Below are positions 33,304 through 43,463 of a DNA stretch of 64,000 bases, piece after piece. This stretch comes from Adiantum capillus-veneris (taxonomy: Eukaryota; Streptophyta; Polypodiopsida; Polypodiales; Pteridaceae): assembly GCA_014529385.2 (NCBI GenBank), contig CM043959.1, positions 9,576,809 to 9,640,808 on the forward strand, given 5' to 3'. How positions within the stretch are numbered: position 1 is the first letter of the stretch; each line of letters opens with the position of its first letter. Below the pieces are notes generated by a model, which saw only the letters and a program-made list of their open reading frames with translations, ran no database searches and was not told the origin of the DNA. Made by a program: the position numbers and the translations under genes.

Positions 33304-33658
33304 TTACCTCTCTCTTGAAATCATAGTCGTCCTCGACTATGGTGCAGAGAAGATAAAGCATATTCATGAGTCCTCCTATTAGCGGGTAGAGGATCCCTAT
33401 GTTACCCTACGACATGATTCCACAATGCATGACTAGTCCATTTGGCGCTTGAGAGCCTAAGGTTGCCGCAAGCATGTCTACACATTAGTCCTATCAGTCT
33501 TCCATAGTAGAGTGACAAAGCTCTACTTGGTGTTTGGGAGATGTCGTCTATGAAAACTTGATCTAAGCATGCATACTACTTCATTTTTGTGCACAATAAA
33601 GAAAAGAGAGTCTTATAAGACAAAAAATTTGTTCATTTTGTACATTTTGTACATTTGC

Positions 33659-34018
33659 TTACTCTTGGGAAGCATTGTAAGCATTGACAAGGTTTAGGTT
33701 ATCCTTTAGTTGTATGCCTTGCATCCATCTAGCATCTTCAAAAGGATAATTCTTAAACTTAATAAGATATCGTCGGATAGTCTTACCGTCTCTTAATACC
33801 TTGTCTTCATGTCGGAGAATGGACTCTGGCTGCAGCACCTCTTCTTGGTCCTCGATCTCCGATGGGTCTTCAATAGTTGGTTCTTGAGGTGGCTCTCCTT
33901 TGTAAGGCTTTAATAGGCTCACATGGAAAGCATTGTGTATGAGCCAATGATTGGGAAACTTGAGTTGATAGGCCATCTCATTGGTTGGCCTAAGAATTTG
34001 AAAGGGACCATAGTACAT
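33659..34018 (-). CDS. C-terminal pol fragment with chromodomain, element C2
   Basis: A 119-codon frame with the integrase tail (YYGPFQILRPTNEMAYQLKF, HNAFHVSLLKPY). A chromodomain follows (ILRHEDKVLRDGKTIRRYLI, KFKNYPFEDARWM). Chromodomains of plant chromoviruses direct integration to marked chromatin. Two of the three usual aromatic cage positions cannot be matched with certainty. Stops at 34025-34101 separate it from the main pol frame. The family is Ty3/gypsy chromovirus. Confidence 0.8.
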   Translation of the reverse strand: MYYGPFQILRPTNEMAYQLKFPNHWLIHNAFHVSLLKPYKGEPPQEPTIEDPSEIEDQEEVLQPESILRHEDKVLRDGKTIRRYLIKFKNYPFEDARWMQGIQLKDNLNLVNAYNASQE

Positions 34019-34098
34019 TTTTGCTAGTTAACAATAGTACTTTTGGTGTCTCGTAGGATTCTTGCCCGTCGTGTGCCTTAATCGAGCCTTGGGAAACT

Positions 34099-36156
34099 TT
34101 AATAAGACTCAGTCATTTCCTTTAAAGGCTTGGGCTCTTCTGTGCTTGTCAGTAGCAGCCTTTTGCCTTTGTTGTGAGATAGAGATAGCATCCTTAATCT
34201 TTTGAAAAGATTCTTGTAGTCTCGGCTATACTCATCTGCAACGAAGATCTTCCCATGTACCTTAAGTAGCAAGGGACTTTTTGATCTTCCCTCAATTACC
34301 TCGAAAGGTGCTTTTCCCGTGGAAGTATGTACACTGTTATTGAAAGCATACTCCACTAAGGGTAAGTACTTCTCCCATTGGGATCTTTGATGTACTTCCG
34401 TTACATAGGCTTTTAGTAGATCGCGAATGGTTAGGTTAGCTATTTCACTTTGGCCATCCGTTTGTGGATGATAGGTCGAAGAGAAGTTTAGCCTTGTCCC
34501 TAAATTCTCAAAGAGACCCTTCCAGAAATTACTCGTCATTCTAGGATCTCTATCCACTATGGACATTGGCAAGCCATGGTACTTGAAAATTTGTGAAATG
34601 AAGAGGGTTGCCATTTGATGGGCTTTGATAGTATTTTTGATAGGTATAAAATGAGCTTGTTTACTGAACCTATCTACGATCGTCCATATTCCCGTATTCC
34701 CATGGATAGACTTAGGCAATCCAAAGAAAAAATCCATGGATATGCTCTCCCATGGTGAATTAGGGATTGGCAAGGGTTGAAGCAATCCAAGTTGCTTCCC
34801 TCTATCAAATTTTGTCTTTTGGCATACCACACATTTAGAAACATACTCTTGTATGTTCACTTTCATGGTAGGCCAATAGAAATATGTTTCAATTCCCTTT
34901 AGGGTAGACTGAATCCCTCTATGCCCTGCATAAGGTGGAGCATGAGATTCATACATTACTTTCTCACGTAGTGAGTTAGTAACACATAGTCTATTGCAAT
35001 AGAGAAGATAACCATCTTGTAAACTAAATGGTTCTTCTTTCTTACCTAATACAAGGGCTGAAATCACATCTCCAAAATTGGGATCAATAGCGTACTCATC
35101 TATCATTGAAGATAGATCATTGTGAGTGGCTATGGAAGGTAAGTGATCCGGTAAGGTAAGCAGAGGTTGAGAGATAAGTTTTTCTTTAAGCTTTTTGAAA
35201 GCATTTTTCTCCTTAGCATACCATGTATACCTAACGCTTTTCTTTGTTAGGTCATGTAATGGTCCCGCAATTTGTGAGAACTTTTCTGTGAAGCGTCTAT
35301 AGTATGCACACATACCTATAAAGCTTCTTAGTTCATGAATATTCCTTGGTGTAGACCATCCTTTTATTACCTCCAACTTTGATGGATCCATTTGGATTCC
35401 ATCTTGAGAGATAATGTGACCTAAATACTGAATCTCTTGCAAGAAAAATTCACTTTTCTTTCGATTAACATAAAGTTTATTCTCTCTTAAAGCTTGAAAT
35501 ATTACCTGGAGGTGTTGCTTGTGTTCGTATAATGAATTAGAGTAGATGATAATATCATCAAAGAACACTCCAGTGAAGGTTCGATGAGGCCTGGACAGCT
35601 TCTCCATCAAGTGGTTGAATGTGGTTGGTGCATTGGTCAAGCCAAAAGGCATGACAATGTATTTGTAAAGACCAAATGTGGTGCGAAATGCGGTCTTTAC
35701 AATGTCTTGATCAACTATCCTTATTTGATGATAGCCACTTTTTAGGTCAATCCTACTGAAGTAGGTCGATCCTTGTAGCTTATCAAATAGGTCTTCTACC
35801 CGTGGAACAGGAAACCTATTCTTGATAGTGATCCTATTTAGTGCTCTATAGTCAACACACATACGATATGTGCCGTCTTTCTTTTGCACTAATAGCACAG
35901 GTGAGAAAAATGGAGATGAGCTAGGCCTAACCATGCCCTTCTCAACTAACTCATGCACTTGCCGCATAATCTCCTCTTGTTGAGCTTGACAAACTCTATA
36001 AGGAGGTTTGTTAGGCGGTGAACTTCCTGGAAGAAGTTCAATTGCATGGTCATCATTACCTCGTTTAGGAGGTAGCTCACAAGGGATGTCGTCAATAAAA
36101 ACATCTTGAAACCCCTTGAGAAAATTGGATAAATCTAATTCCTTTTGGTTGCTTTT
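34099..36156 (-). CDS. RT-integrase polyprotein of element C2, RNase H missing
   Basis: Open for about 686 codons; the first Met inside it is at 35967. RT blocks are SPVLLVQKKDGTYRMCVDYR, RIDLKSGYHQIRI, FGLTNAPTTFNHLMEK and the catalytic GVFFDDIIIYSNS. The thumb and connection follow to LISQPLLTLPD. The text then jumps to HLPSIATHNDLSSMIDEYA, which in C1 lies after RNase H. The whole RNase H domain is thus absent, by an in-frame deletion. The integrase has its zinc module (HAPPYAGHRG, CVVCQKTK) and core acids (SMDFFFGLP, VDRDPRMTS, DGQSEIAN). The frame ends at a stop before the chromodomain piece. Confidence 0.9.
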   Translation of the reverse strand, partial: KSNQKELDLSNFLKGFQDVFIDDIPCELPPKRGNDDHAIELLPGSSPPNKPPYRVCQAQQEEIMRQVHELVEKGMVRPSSSPFFSPVLLVQKKDGTYRMCVDYRALNRITIKNRFPVPRVEDLFDKLQGSTYFSRIDLKSGYHQIRIVDQDIVKTAFRTTFGLYKYIVMPFGLTNAPTTFNHLMEKLSRPHRTFTGVFFDDIIIYSNSLYEHKQHLQVIFQALRENKLYVNRKKSEFFLQEIQYLGHIISQDGIQMDPSKLEVIKGWSTPRNIHELRSFIGMCAYYRRFTEKFSQIAGPLHDLTKKSVRYTWYAKEKNAFKKLKEKLISQPLLTLPDHLPSIATHNDLSSMIDEYAIDPNFGDVISALVLGKKEEPFSLQDGYLLYCNRLCVTNSLREKVMYESHAPPYAGHRGIQSTLKGIETYFYWPTMKVNIQEYVSKCVVCQKTKFDRGKQLGLLQPLPIPNSPWESISMDFFFGLPKSIHGNTGIWTIVDRFSKQAHFIPIKNTIKAHQMATLFISQIFKYHGLPMSIVDRDPRMTSNFWKGLFENLGTRLNFSSTYHPQTDGQSEIANLTIRDLLKAYVTEVHQRSQWEKYLPLVEYAFNNSVHTSTGKAPFEVIEGRSKSPLLLKVHGKIFVADEYSRDYKNLFKRLRMLSLSHNKGKRLLLTSTEEPKPLKEMTESY

Positions 36157-36159
36157 ATT

Positions 36160-37050
36160 TTATTTTGCTAAAGAATTAGGTTGATTTTGAGAATCTTTAA
36201 CAAAAATCATGTACACGGAAATAGAGCTCTTTATTGACTTGTTGAAAGCTGGTGTATGTACAATGGGGATAGTGTTACCCATTTCCTTCGCATCTATATA
36301 CATGTCTTTTTCCCTGAACTTAAAGGAGATTCTCCTTTTAGGAAATTTAACATTGGCAACCAGGCGGTCAAACCATGGTGCCCCTAGGATTACATCCTCA
36401 TGCTTGAGAGGAGAGATAAAGAAGTCCTCTTTGTCCACATAGCCTTGGACATGAAGCCTCAATTTCCCGATTAAGGGAGTGACTGAAGCTTCTTGCCCCT
36501 TGAAGACATTGTCTGTGGGTAGGACATCTCCCATCTCGTAAGCTTGTATGCCTAGCTTGGTGGCCAACTCTATAGATATAAAATTGTGAGTAGAACCAGG
36601 GTCAAAGATAATAAAAGCATCATGTTCTCTTACCTTTTCCCAAGCATGGCATAGAGGAGATCCTTTGTGGTGAGTTTGGTGAGTCTCGTCCTCTTGGATT
36701 TCAACCAAGGAAGCTCTAGGAGGATCTTGGCGGTTGTTCTTTTGGGTACAAGTGTGGTACGCATGCCCTTGTTCGCCACACTTGAAACACCAATTATCCT
36801 TGCGATAACGCTCAAGCTCTTCAGGAGAGAGTTTGTTTTTACCTTTGTAAACTTCATTCTCTTTAGCTTGGTTGGAGTTGCCCTTAGGAGACTTTTGGAC
36901 ATTGTCCTTCCCGTTAGGCTCATTGGAACCCTTGTTTTCCGTGGGCTTACTATTTCTTTTAGCCCCCATTTGGAAATTGATTCGAGAGGCCACCATAGTA
37001 TGGTGTATTACCACCGATATGGTACGTGCACGGCCTTTGGGAGTTGACAT
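36160..37050 (-). CDS. Gag zinc knuckle and retropepsin of element C2
   Basis: A 296-codon frame. It has a basic, Asn/Lys-rich N-terminal part, a CCHC knuckle (CFKCGEQGHAYHTC, about residues 88-101) for RNA binding, and the protease with FDPGSTHNFIS (catalytic Asp) and ILGAPWFDRL. A TAA at 36157-36159 separates it from the pol frame in phase; the frame itself continues. The upstream start is uncertain because gag continues across a frame break near 37050. Confidence 0.85.
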   Translation of the reverse strand: MSTPKGRARTISVVIHHTMVASRINFQMGAKRNSKPTENKGSNEPNGKDNVQKSPKGNSNQAKENEVYKGKNKLSPEELERYRKDNWCFKCGEQGHAYHTCTQKNNRQDPPRASLVEIQEDETHQTHHKGSPLCHAWEKVREHDAFIIFDPGSTHNFISIELATKLGIQAYEMGDVLPTDNVFKGQEASVTPLIGKLRLHVQGYVDKEDFFISPLKHEDVILGAPWFDRLVANVKFPKRRISFKFREKDMYIDAKEMGNTIPIVHTPAFNKSIKSSISVYMIFVKDSQNQPNSLAK

Positions 37051-38229
37051 ACTCTGCCATTTCTTCAGTTAAGCCGGAACAAAATTGTTGCTTTTGCTCT
37101 CCAACATCCAATTTGTGGCTTTGAGTTGTAGGTCCCAAAACTTGTCTACATATTTGTGGATGGATTCATAGGGAGAGAGCTTTAAGCTTCGCCATTCGGT
37201 GAGTACTTTGTCTTTTGCATCGGTGGCCAAAAACTGCTTCATAATGGAAGCTCTTAAATATTTCCATGTTCGTGGAGCTTCACCGTTGGCTCATAGGCTA
37301 GACCACCATTGCCTGGAGTACTTTTGAAAGTGCATAGCTACATGGCATAGCTTAGAGGACTCCGTGAAGACCTCATCTCCAAACGCCGCATCAAACTGTT
37401 GGATAAAGGCCAACACTTTGTCCGTAGCACCAAAGGTGCCATCATAGGTAAGGAAAGAGATGTTGTTCCCTCCCTCTTTGAACTTCTTGATCTTGGATGA
37501 CCTCTTCCATGCGGCATAAGATTTCCTATGGCCTCTTATTTTTGATGGTTCAAAGGTTGCACCATCACTTTCTTCAGAAGGTGAAGAATTTGAAGAAGGT
37601 GGAGAAGAGGGTGACCTCTTTCTCGCCTTTTTCTTGTATTGATCTTCTTCGTTTTCACCATCACTTTCATAAGAGGAAGAGGATGAAGAAGATGGAGAAG
37701 AGGGTGTCCTCTTTCTCGCCTTTTTCTTCTCTTGATATTTATCATCCCTCTTTGAATTATTGTGTGGAGAAGAGTGTGATGGTCTTCTCCGCTTTGGTGG
37801 TGATGGAGAGCATTTAGCCCGCCGTCTTCGTGGAGCCATCTCCACCGAGGTGGCGGGAGACTCACTTCTTTCTCGTTCCTTAGGTGGAGGCTCTTGAGTT
37901 CTGCTTTGGGAAGGAGATGCATCATCAAGAAGTAAATTCTTGAGCCCTTCGTATGGATTCTCTTCTTCTTCCCGAATCAGAGAGAGACCTCTTTTGGGAG
38001 TCTCACAAGGAGGCTTCCTAGGTGTTCTCTCGTCATGGTGATGAGCTTGGATAATCCCATGAGCACGGAGCTGCCATTGCACTTCACTTTGTAGAGATGG
38101 ATTGCCCATGGCTTGTTGAATCCTAGAAACAAGATAGTTAACAAGCATCGGAGCATCATTAGTAGCTTGCTCATTAGCAAAATCAAAGTTATCAACATTA
38201 ATTTCACTCTCTTTACTATTGTCAACCAT
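37051..38229 (-). pseudogene. Gag of element C2 with Ser/Arg/Lys-rich region
   Basis: Starts at ATG 38229 and is open to 37291 (312 codons). A TGA there replaces an expected Arg codon (CGA to TGA), and the frame then continues to about 37075. The middle region (residues 130-235) is rich in Ser, Arg, Lys and Pro, and holds two copies of a KKARKR-PSSP-SS...ESDG unit, which could act as nuclear localisation or RNA-binding sequence. The gag core follows (FLTYDGTFGATDKVLAFIQQ, LCHVAMHFQKYSRQWWSSL). Confidence 0.8.
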
Positions 38230-38633
38230 TCTAACAACTTTTAGGTGTAAATTTTTTAGGTGTACTTTGGCACTTCAGGCCCTAGTTTCTACTCCTCTTT
38301 ACCCCTTAAGAAAAAGCACTCAAGCTACTGTACCCGTGGCTCGAATACCATTAATTGCAAGGAATGGAAGAGAGGGTCTTTCAACACCAAAACAGCACCG
38401 GCTCTTGTCAAGCTTCTAATAGCTCAATAGTGGTTAAGAAATAGGCAAGCCCCGTAGGACTCCACTATTAAGACCATAGCTCTCGATGGTGATGCCGTGT
38501 TAATTGCACAAAGGTAGGCGCACTGCAAGGCTGAAAAATCCCTATTCTACTTACTCACAGGCAATTAATAATACCAACCATTTATAGCTAGCTTGAGGAC
38601 CTCCCTTCTTGAGCAACAAAAGAGAAACCTTGT

Positions 38634-38645
38634 GCTCTGATACCA
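38634..38645 (-). other. Primer-binding site of C2 (initiator tRNA-Met)
   Basis: The minus strand reads TGGTATCAGAGC, one base inside the LTR end ...GTTACA. It is the standard plant initiator-Met primer site. It identifies 38647-39684 as the 5' LTR. Confidence 0.9.
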
Positions 38646-38646
38646 A

Positions 38647-39334
38647 TGTAACATTTAATGGCCTAAAAACTTGTGTGTAGCGGAAATTAGCATGAACATA
38701 GTGGGCATTTCATTAGAATAGATTCCTAATGAGAATTAAAAGAGTGCTTGGGTGGAGCGAGTAAAAAAAAGGATAACACCTAGTTAGATAGCATGAACAA
38801 TACTTTCAAAAGAGAGAGAAATTAAGCTATTGACAACAGTTGAGGACCGGATTTTCATGGAGCCGGTCCCCCCTCAAAAAGGCTTTGTATTATGGTTTCT
38901 CCCATCAAGAGAGACATTGTACAATACAATTCTTTGTGTTCCTTAAAGACTAGATAGTGGAATGAAGATGAAAGCTTCATGCACTAAGCAAAACACTTAT
39001 CAAACACAACATTAATTATCCCCGTTCTCAGACCCAAGACCTCACACACCTTCGAAGATGGTGAGAGCTAGCAGGGTATGAGAGTAGATTGAGAGGAAGA
39101 AGGAGTATCTTACGAGAAAGATGTACATCTCCTCACATAATCACTCATATTAGCATAGCTTAGATTAATAATTAGCACGGTAGAGGAGATGAGAATTCAT
39201 TGAAGCTTGGTTGGATTTTCATCCACATTCACAGAGTGTGTTGATGTAGGCTTCTATCTCACAAGCTTGGAGTAGGTGATGAGCTCTCCATTAAAGCTTG
39301 GGAAGAGATAGTCTTTTTCTTGCTTCTCGCATAG

Positions 39335-39375
<41 letters not shown>

Positions 39376-39684
39376 TAATGCCTTGCAAAAATCAGCCCTC
39401 TCTCTCTTGGGTGAGCCCTCTTCCTAATTTCTCTTGCTATCCTCCCATTGGACCTCCCCAGGGCTAGCCAATGACTATTAAGCAGCATAAGTGATAGCCT
39501 TCTGACATGTGTCCCCCTTTCCCCTTTTGTGAGAGCTTTAGGTAATTTAATAATTCAATTAAACTCTCATTGGACCCCTTTGCCTCCCGGCCAATAGGAA
39601 TCAGGTAAGCCATTGGGCTGCTGAATGCTCATTGGACCCCTTGGGAGACTGTCCAATAGTCTTCTAGAGGACTTAATTCTCATT
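38647..39684 (-). repeat. 5' LTR of C2, truncated
   Basis: Matches 31737-32770, then stops at CTCATT near 39684. About 530 bp of the U3 side is missing, so no target duplication can be read. The break joins directly to an integrase fragment on the plus strand. A (TG)n run fills 39337-39374. Confidence 0.85.
39337..39374. repeat. (TG)19 microsatellite
   Basis: 38 bp of uninterrupted TG inside the C2 5' LTR. The 3' LTR has only a short interrupted run at the same place, so it expanded after insertion. Confidence 0.95.
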
Positions 39685-39734
39685 GGATGGGAAACAGAAT
39701 TTTGAAGCCTGAATTGCAAAAGACAATTTTAGCT

Positions 39735-40742
39735 TTTGACGTGTTTGAAAAATGGGGTCTTGATTCCATTGGACCCTTACCTATGATTAGCAAAAGAAAT
39801 GCTTACATCTTGACAACAGTGGATTATTTTTCACGATGGGCAGAAGCCAAGGCTATCAAATAGATTACCGGTAATAAAGAGATGGGAAAATTTGTTTATG
39901 AGTACATATGTTGCAAATTTGTTGTGCCACTAGAGCTACTTTTTGATAGAGGACCAGGATTTAGAGGAGAGCTATTTGATTTCTTATGCGAAAAGCTCAA
40001 TATACAACATATGTATAGTTCTCCCTATTATCCACAATGCAATGGTCTTAATGAAAGGTTCAATGCAGAGTTGGTAAAGATCTTGACAAAGATGACCCAA
40101 ACACATGGAAAAATTTGGGATTTAGAGTTGCCATCCACATTATGGGCCTATAGAATTGCTATCAAAACAAGCACAAGATTTTCTCCTTATCACTTGTTTT
40201 ATGGCAAGGGGGCTTTATTGACAAACTGAGGTGGAGATTCATGCACTCAAGTTATTGTCATTGGGAGATGAAGAGAAAACAAATTCTTGGAAGAAAAGAC
40301 CATTGGATTTTACAATGTTTGCAATTAGACAGAGTTTTAGCTTTGAGGCGCTACTATGAGGAAGTATCAAATAAGGATCAACTAAAAGCCAATGAATGCA
40401 TCGAGGACAAGAAAATTGAAAAGGGTGATTTGGTGTTGTGATACAATAGTAAGATGGACAATACCTTTTAGAAGAAGTTTTAAATTAAATGGGAATGTTC
40501 TTTTGCTGTCATCAAGAAGTTTGATAATGGCACATATCAGTTGGCTGATTTGAGTGTGCTGCACAACATAAATATCGTGTGAATGGTTATAGACAGAAGA
40601 AATACTTGGCACATTTGATGACAATTGTGACAGATGAGATGCTATCAATGGAAGGAGACAATATGGAGACACCTGAGGATGTAAATGAGGTTTTTGGCGA
40701 TAAAATGCAGCAATCGTTCACCCTAGAAACCTCTGCTTGTCA
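39735..40742 (+). pseudogene. Integrase fragment of a gypsy element (G)
   Basis: It begins inside the core (FDVFEKWGLDSIGPLP, first catalytic Asp). A TAG follows at 39861, then an open frame 39882-40229 with LLFDRGPGF, PYYPQCNGLNERFNAEL and LWAYRIAIKT. The second Asp and the Glu are present. The tail (40241-40740) continues over stops with a GPY-like module (FAVIKKFDNGTYQLADL) and ends near CHE-stop at 40749. No chromodomain is seen. The upstream pol is missing, apparently in the same deletion that truncated the C2 LTR. Confidence 0.8.
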
Positions 40743-40749
40743 TGAATGA

Positions 40750-43458
40750 CTAAGCAGGATAGGGGGGTAATTGGCAAGCTATGTCAAGCATTTTTTCAAT
40801 AAGAATGAAGTCTCTGATTCATGCTAAAAAGCTTACCCACTAACCTTGTGTATTTATGTACACATAGCCCTACGAGTTTTGGAAGTGGCTCTGTAAAAAT
40901 TCATGTACAAAGGTGTGATTTTGTGAAGCTTGAATGCTGATGTTTTGGGTTGTTCAAGACACCAAAGTATGGTTTTTAATAAGTATCTTCAACCGTGCTT
41001 TATAATTTGTGAATCGGACTTGTACATCATGAGTTATGAGAATCCAAAGCGGGCAATCTCAACTTAGAAGGTGATTACAGGTGCATGCAAGAAGGGCAAC
41101 TTGGCCAACTTGGGGGTATAAGATTAGAATTCTGAAGTTTTATATTTTTGGAGGTAGCCGGTTAATGGGCTTCGAGCCGTGTATTACGGTGCGTCATTCG
41201 ATGACCGGAGCAGCAAGGTATGCCTCGGGGAAAAATGTCCAAGAAGTCCTCTCATGCTTTGGGAGAAGCTCTGAATTTTTGGGGAAGTTGGGAAGCTTTG
41301 GGAGAGTTTCCATGTGGCATGGAATTAATCCCACATGGGAAGAGGAAAGGGAAAAGTTCAGGGTACATAGGGCACTTTGGGAGCCCATTATGGTGTATCA
41401 AAGGTGAGAGGAGCTTTCTCAAGGCTTGGCTATGAGGGATCGAGGGCCCATGGGGAAGGGGATGGAATGTTTTTTAGTTCACACCAGCTGCCCAGGCACC
41501 TGGCCACTTTTTTTGGCCCAAGGACACTTGCCCCCACCCCATTCCTTCATCAAAGGGTCACCCACAGTTCATTTTTCACCCAAAAAAGGCCAAAATTGGA
41601 CGAGTTAAAAGGTGCCCAAGGAGAGAACCATGTCGGCTAAGAGAAGAGAGAAAATTACTTGGGAGAAGAGCTAAAAAAATCCCCCTTTTTGAAAGCTGAA
41701 ATTCTCCACAGACCTGCAAAAACTTCTAGAGAGCTCATTTTTTAGCAAGAAAAAGGACACCTCCATGTTTGAGCGGCCGTAACTTCTTCGTTTCTTCTCT
41801 TTTTTTTGCCTATGGACACCCTACAGACATCTCCATGAGAAGATCTGTGTCATGATGTCCTTTGTTTCTCATGATTTGGAGTGTGTTCCATGCTTGGAGG
41901 GTTTTTCATAAATCTCTACAGGTGTTACTCTAGGTGTTTTTGTTCGTGCAATAGTTCTTCATTCCGATGGTGTAGCTTGTGCAAGACTATCGGGGCATCA
42001 TTTTCCTTCTCATTTGCACGGGTATCATATGTAACATTACACAGATGATAGTGATAAAGTCAAGTACTACAGGGAGGTATGACACCTTTGTTTTTCCAGG
42101 CAATTGTGAGCAGATGAGTGACTACCAAGTTTACCTTTATTTTTTTGTATCATAATATCATTGTAACTCACTTTGAACTTCTCCTTTACAGGTCATATAT
42201 ATCCCATCAATCCACCAACCAAAAGTTTTGTTTGTAGTTCTAATAACACCTTCCCGAGGAACCATTATTGCCTCTAATGCAGTGGAGACCATCTTTGACA
42301 ACTATTACTTTGGATGAGGAGGCCGAGGAGAAATAGATTGATGAATCAAGTCCCATTGCCAACCTTAGTGAGGAGGATTATTATTATTATGATGATGATG
42401 AGATGGAAGATGATCAAGCCAGCATATATACAAATGACGATTCAATTTATCTCTTTGCTGATAGATGATGCCCCTTGTAGATATTTTTATGAAGGTTATT
42501 CACAAACATTTTTTATATTTCATTCTATGAATTTTGTTTCCCTGTCATCCCTCCCTCCTCTCTCTCGCTCTAATTTTATCAAGCATGTGCTAATCATATG
42601 TATGTGATTAGTTTAATGATCAAATGTCTACCATTTTCTTTGTCTATTATTATGAAAAATATCACGCTCTAGATATTTTTTGTAAGATAGAAAGAAGTAC
42701 CTAGATTTAAATATTCTAGCTCCAAAGCATTAAACATGCTAATTTTTTCTGATTATATGTATGTGATTGATTTAATGATCAATTGAAATGACTAAGGCAT
42801 TGTCTCATGAGAAGTTTGAAGCTTTTCGCAAAGATTTGGGCTTACTCCCCTTTGTGGACTGATCATGTACTCAGGGCATGCCACACTATGTTTACAATTT
42901 TCTTTGTCTATTTTCAATGAAAAATATTATGCTCTATAATTTTTAATTTGTAAAATAGAAAGACATATCCAAATTTGATTTTTTTAACTTGCAAAGTGTT
43001 TCGCAATAGTAATGAAGGTAATATTACCGGTAGTAAGCACGATAATAACAATAGTAACAAGCACAATAATAAATATGGTGTATAATTTACCAAAAAACTG
43101 CTTGTTGTCTTCCTCTCTCCTCTTTGGCCACCCCATTTTGGACTCTTTCACTACCAAAAATCAATAAACAGCCACATCAATTTGAGAAAGATTTTTAGTG
43201 AAAAAAAGACTAAAGTATAAAGTCCCACATCCAACTCTGTTATAGGTTTGGTCAAAATAAATTTTTCAAAAGAAGGAACTCTTGACATGATTCAATGGCA
43301 TGCTCTAGAATTTCTAAAATGGTGATAATGGCATCCAAAATGCATGTCTATTTAATAAAGTTGTTTTTCCATTAAGTATGAACTCTTATGATTAGAGGAT
43401 TGATTCTCCTAGCTAGGGAAGGGCAAAGATTTATAAATTGAAGGCATATATGTGATAG
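40750..43458. other. Region without a supported gene
   Basis: A purine tract GGATAGGGGGG at about 40759 could be the polypurine tract of element G, but no matching LTR start was settled. 42590-42990 contains two pairs of diverged direct repeats (ATATGTATGTGATT at 42595 and 42755; TTTTCTTTGTCTATT at 42634 and 42897). Short open frames at 41081-41640 overlap in all frames and are not supported. Confidence 0.4.
42192..42468 (+). other. Possible exon-like open segment with acidic end
   Basis: A pyrimidine-rich tract ending CTCCTTTACAG precedes an open stretch (VIYIPSIHQPKVLFVVLITP...) that closes with TGA at about 42316. In another frame a short, very acidic peptide follows (SEEDYYYYDDDEMEDDQ...) to a stop at about 42468. 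The 3' splice-like tract plus acidic tail could be a decayed last exon or part of a retroelement tail. No family is recognised. Confidence 0.2.
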
Positions 43459-43463
43459 ATCTT

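Noticed and set aside
36209-37072. Plus-strand ORFs opposite C2 gag-protease
   Set aside because: They are antisense shadows of the minus-strand gag-protease frame and carry no recognisable motif.
41081-41640. Overlapping plus-strand ORFs of 70-108 residues
   Set aside because: Three frames are open at once over Gly/Trp-rich low-complexity text; no splice or domain evidence supports any one.
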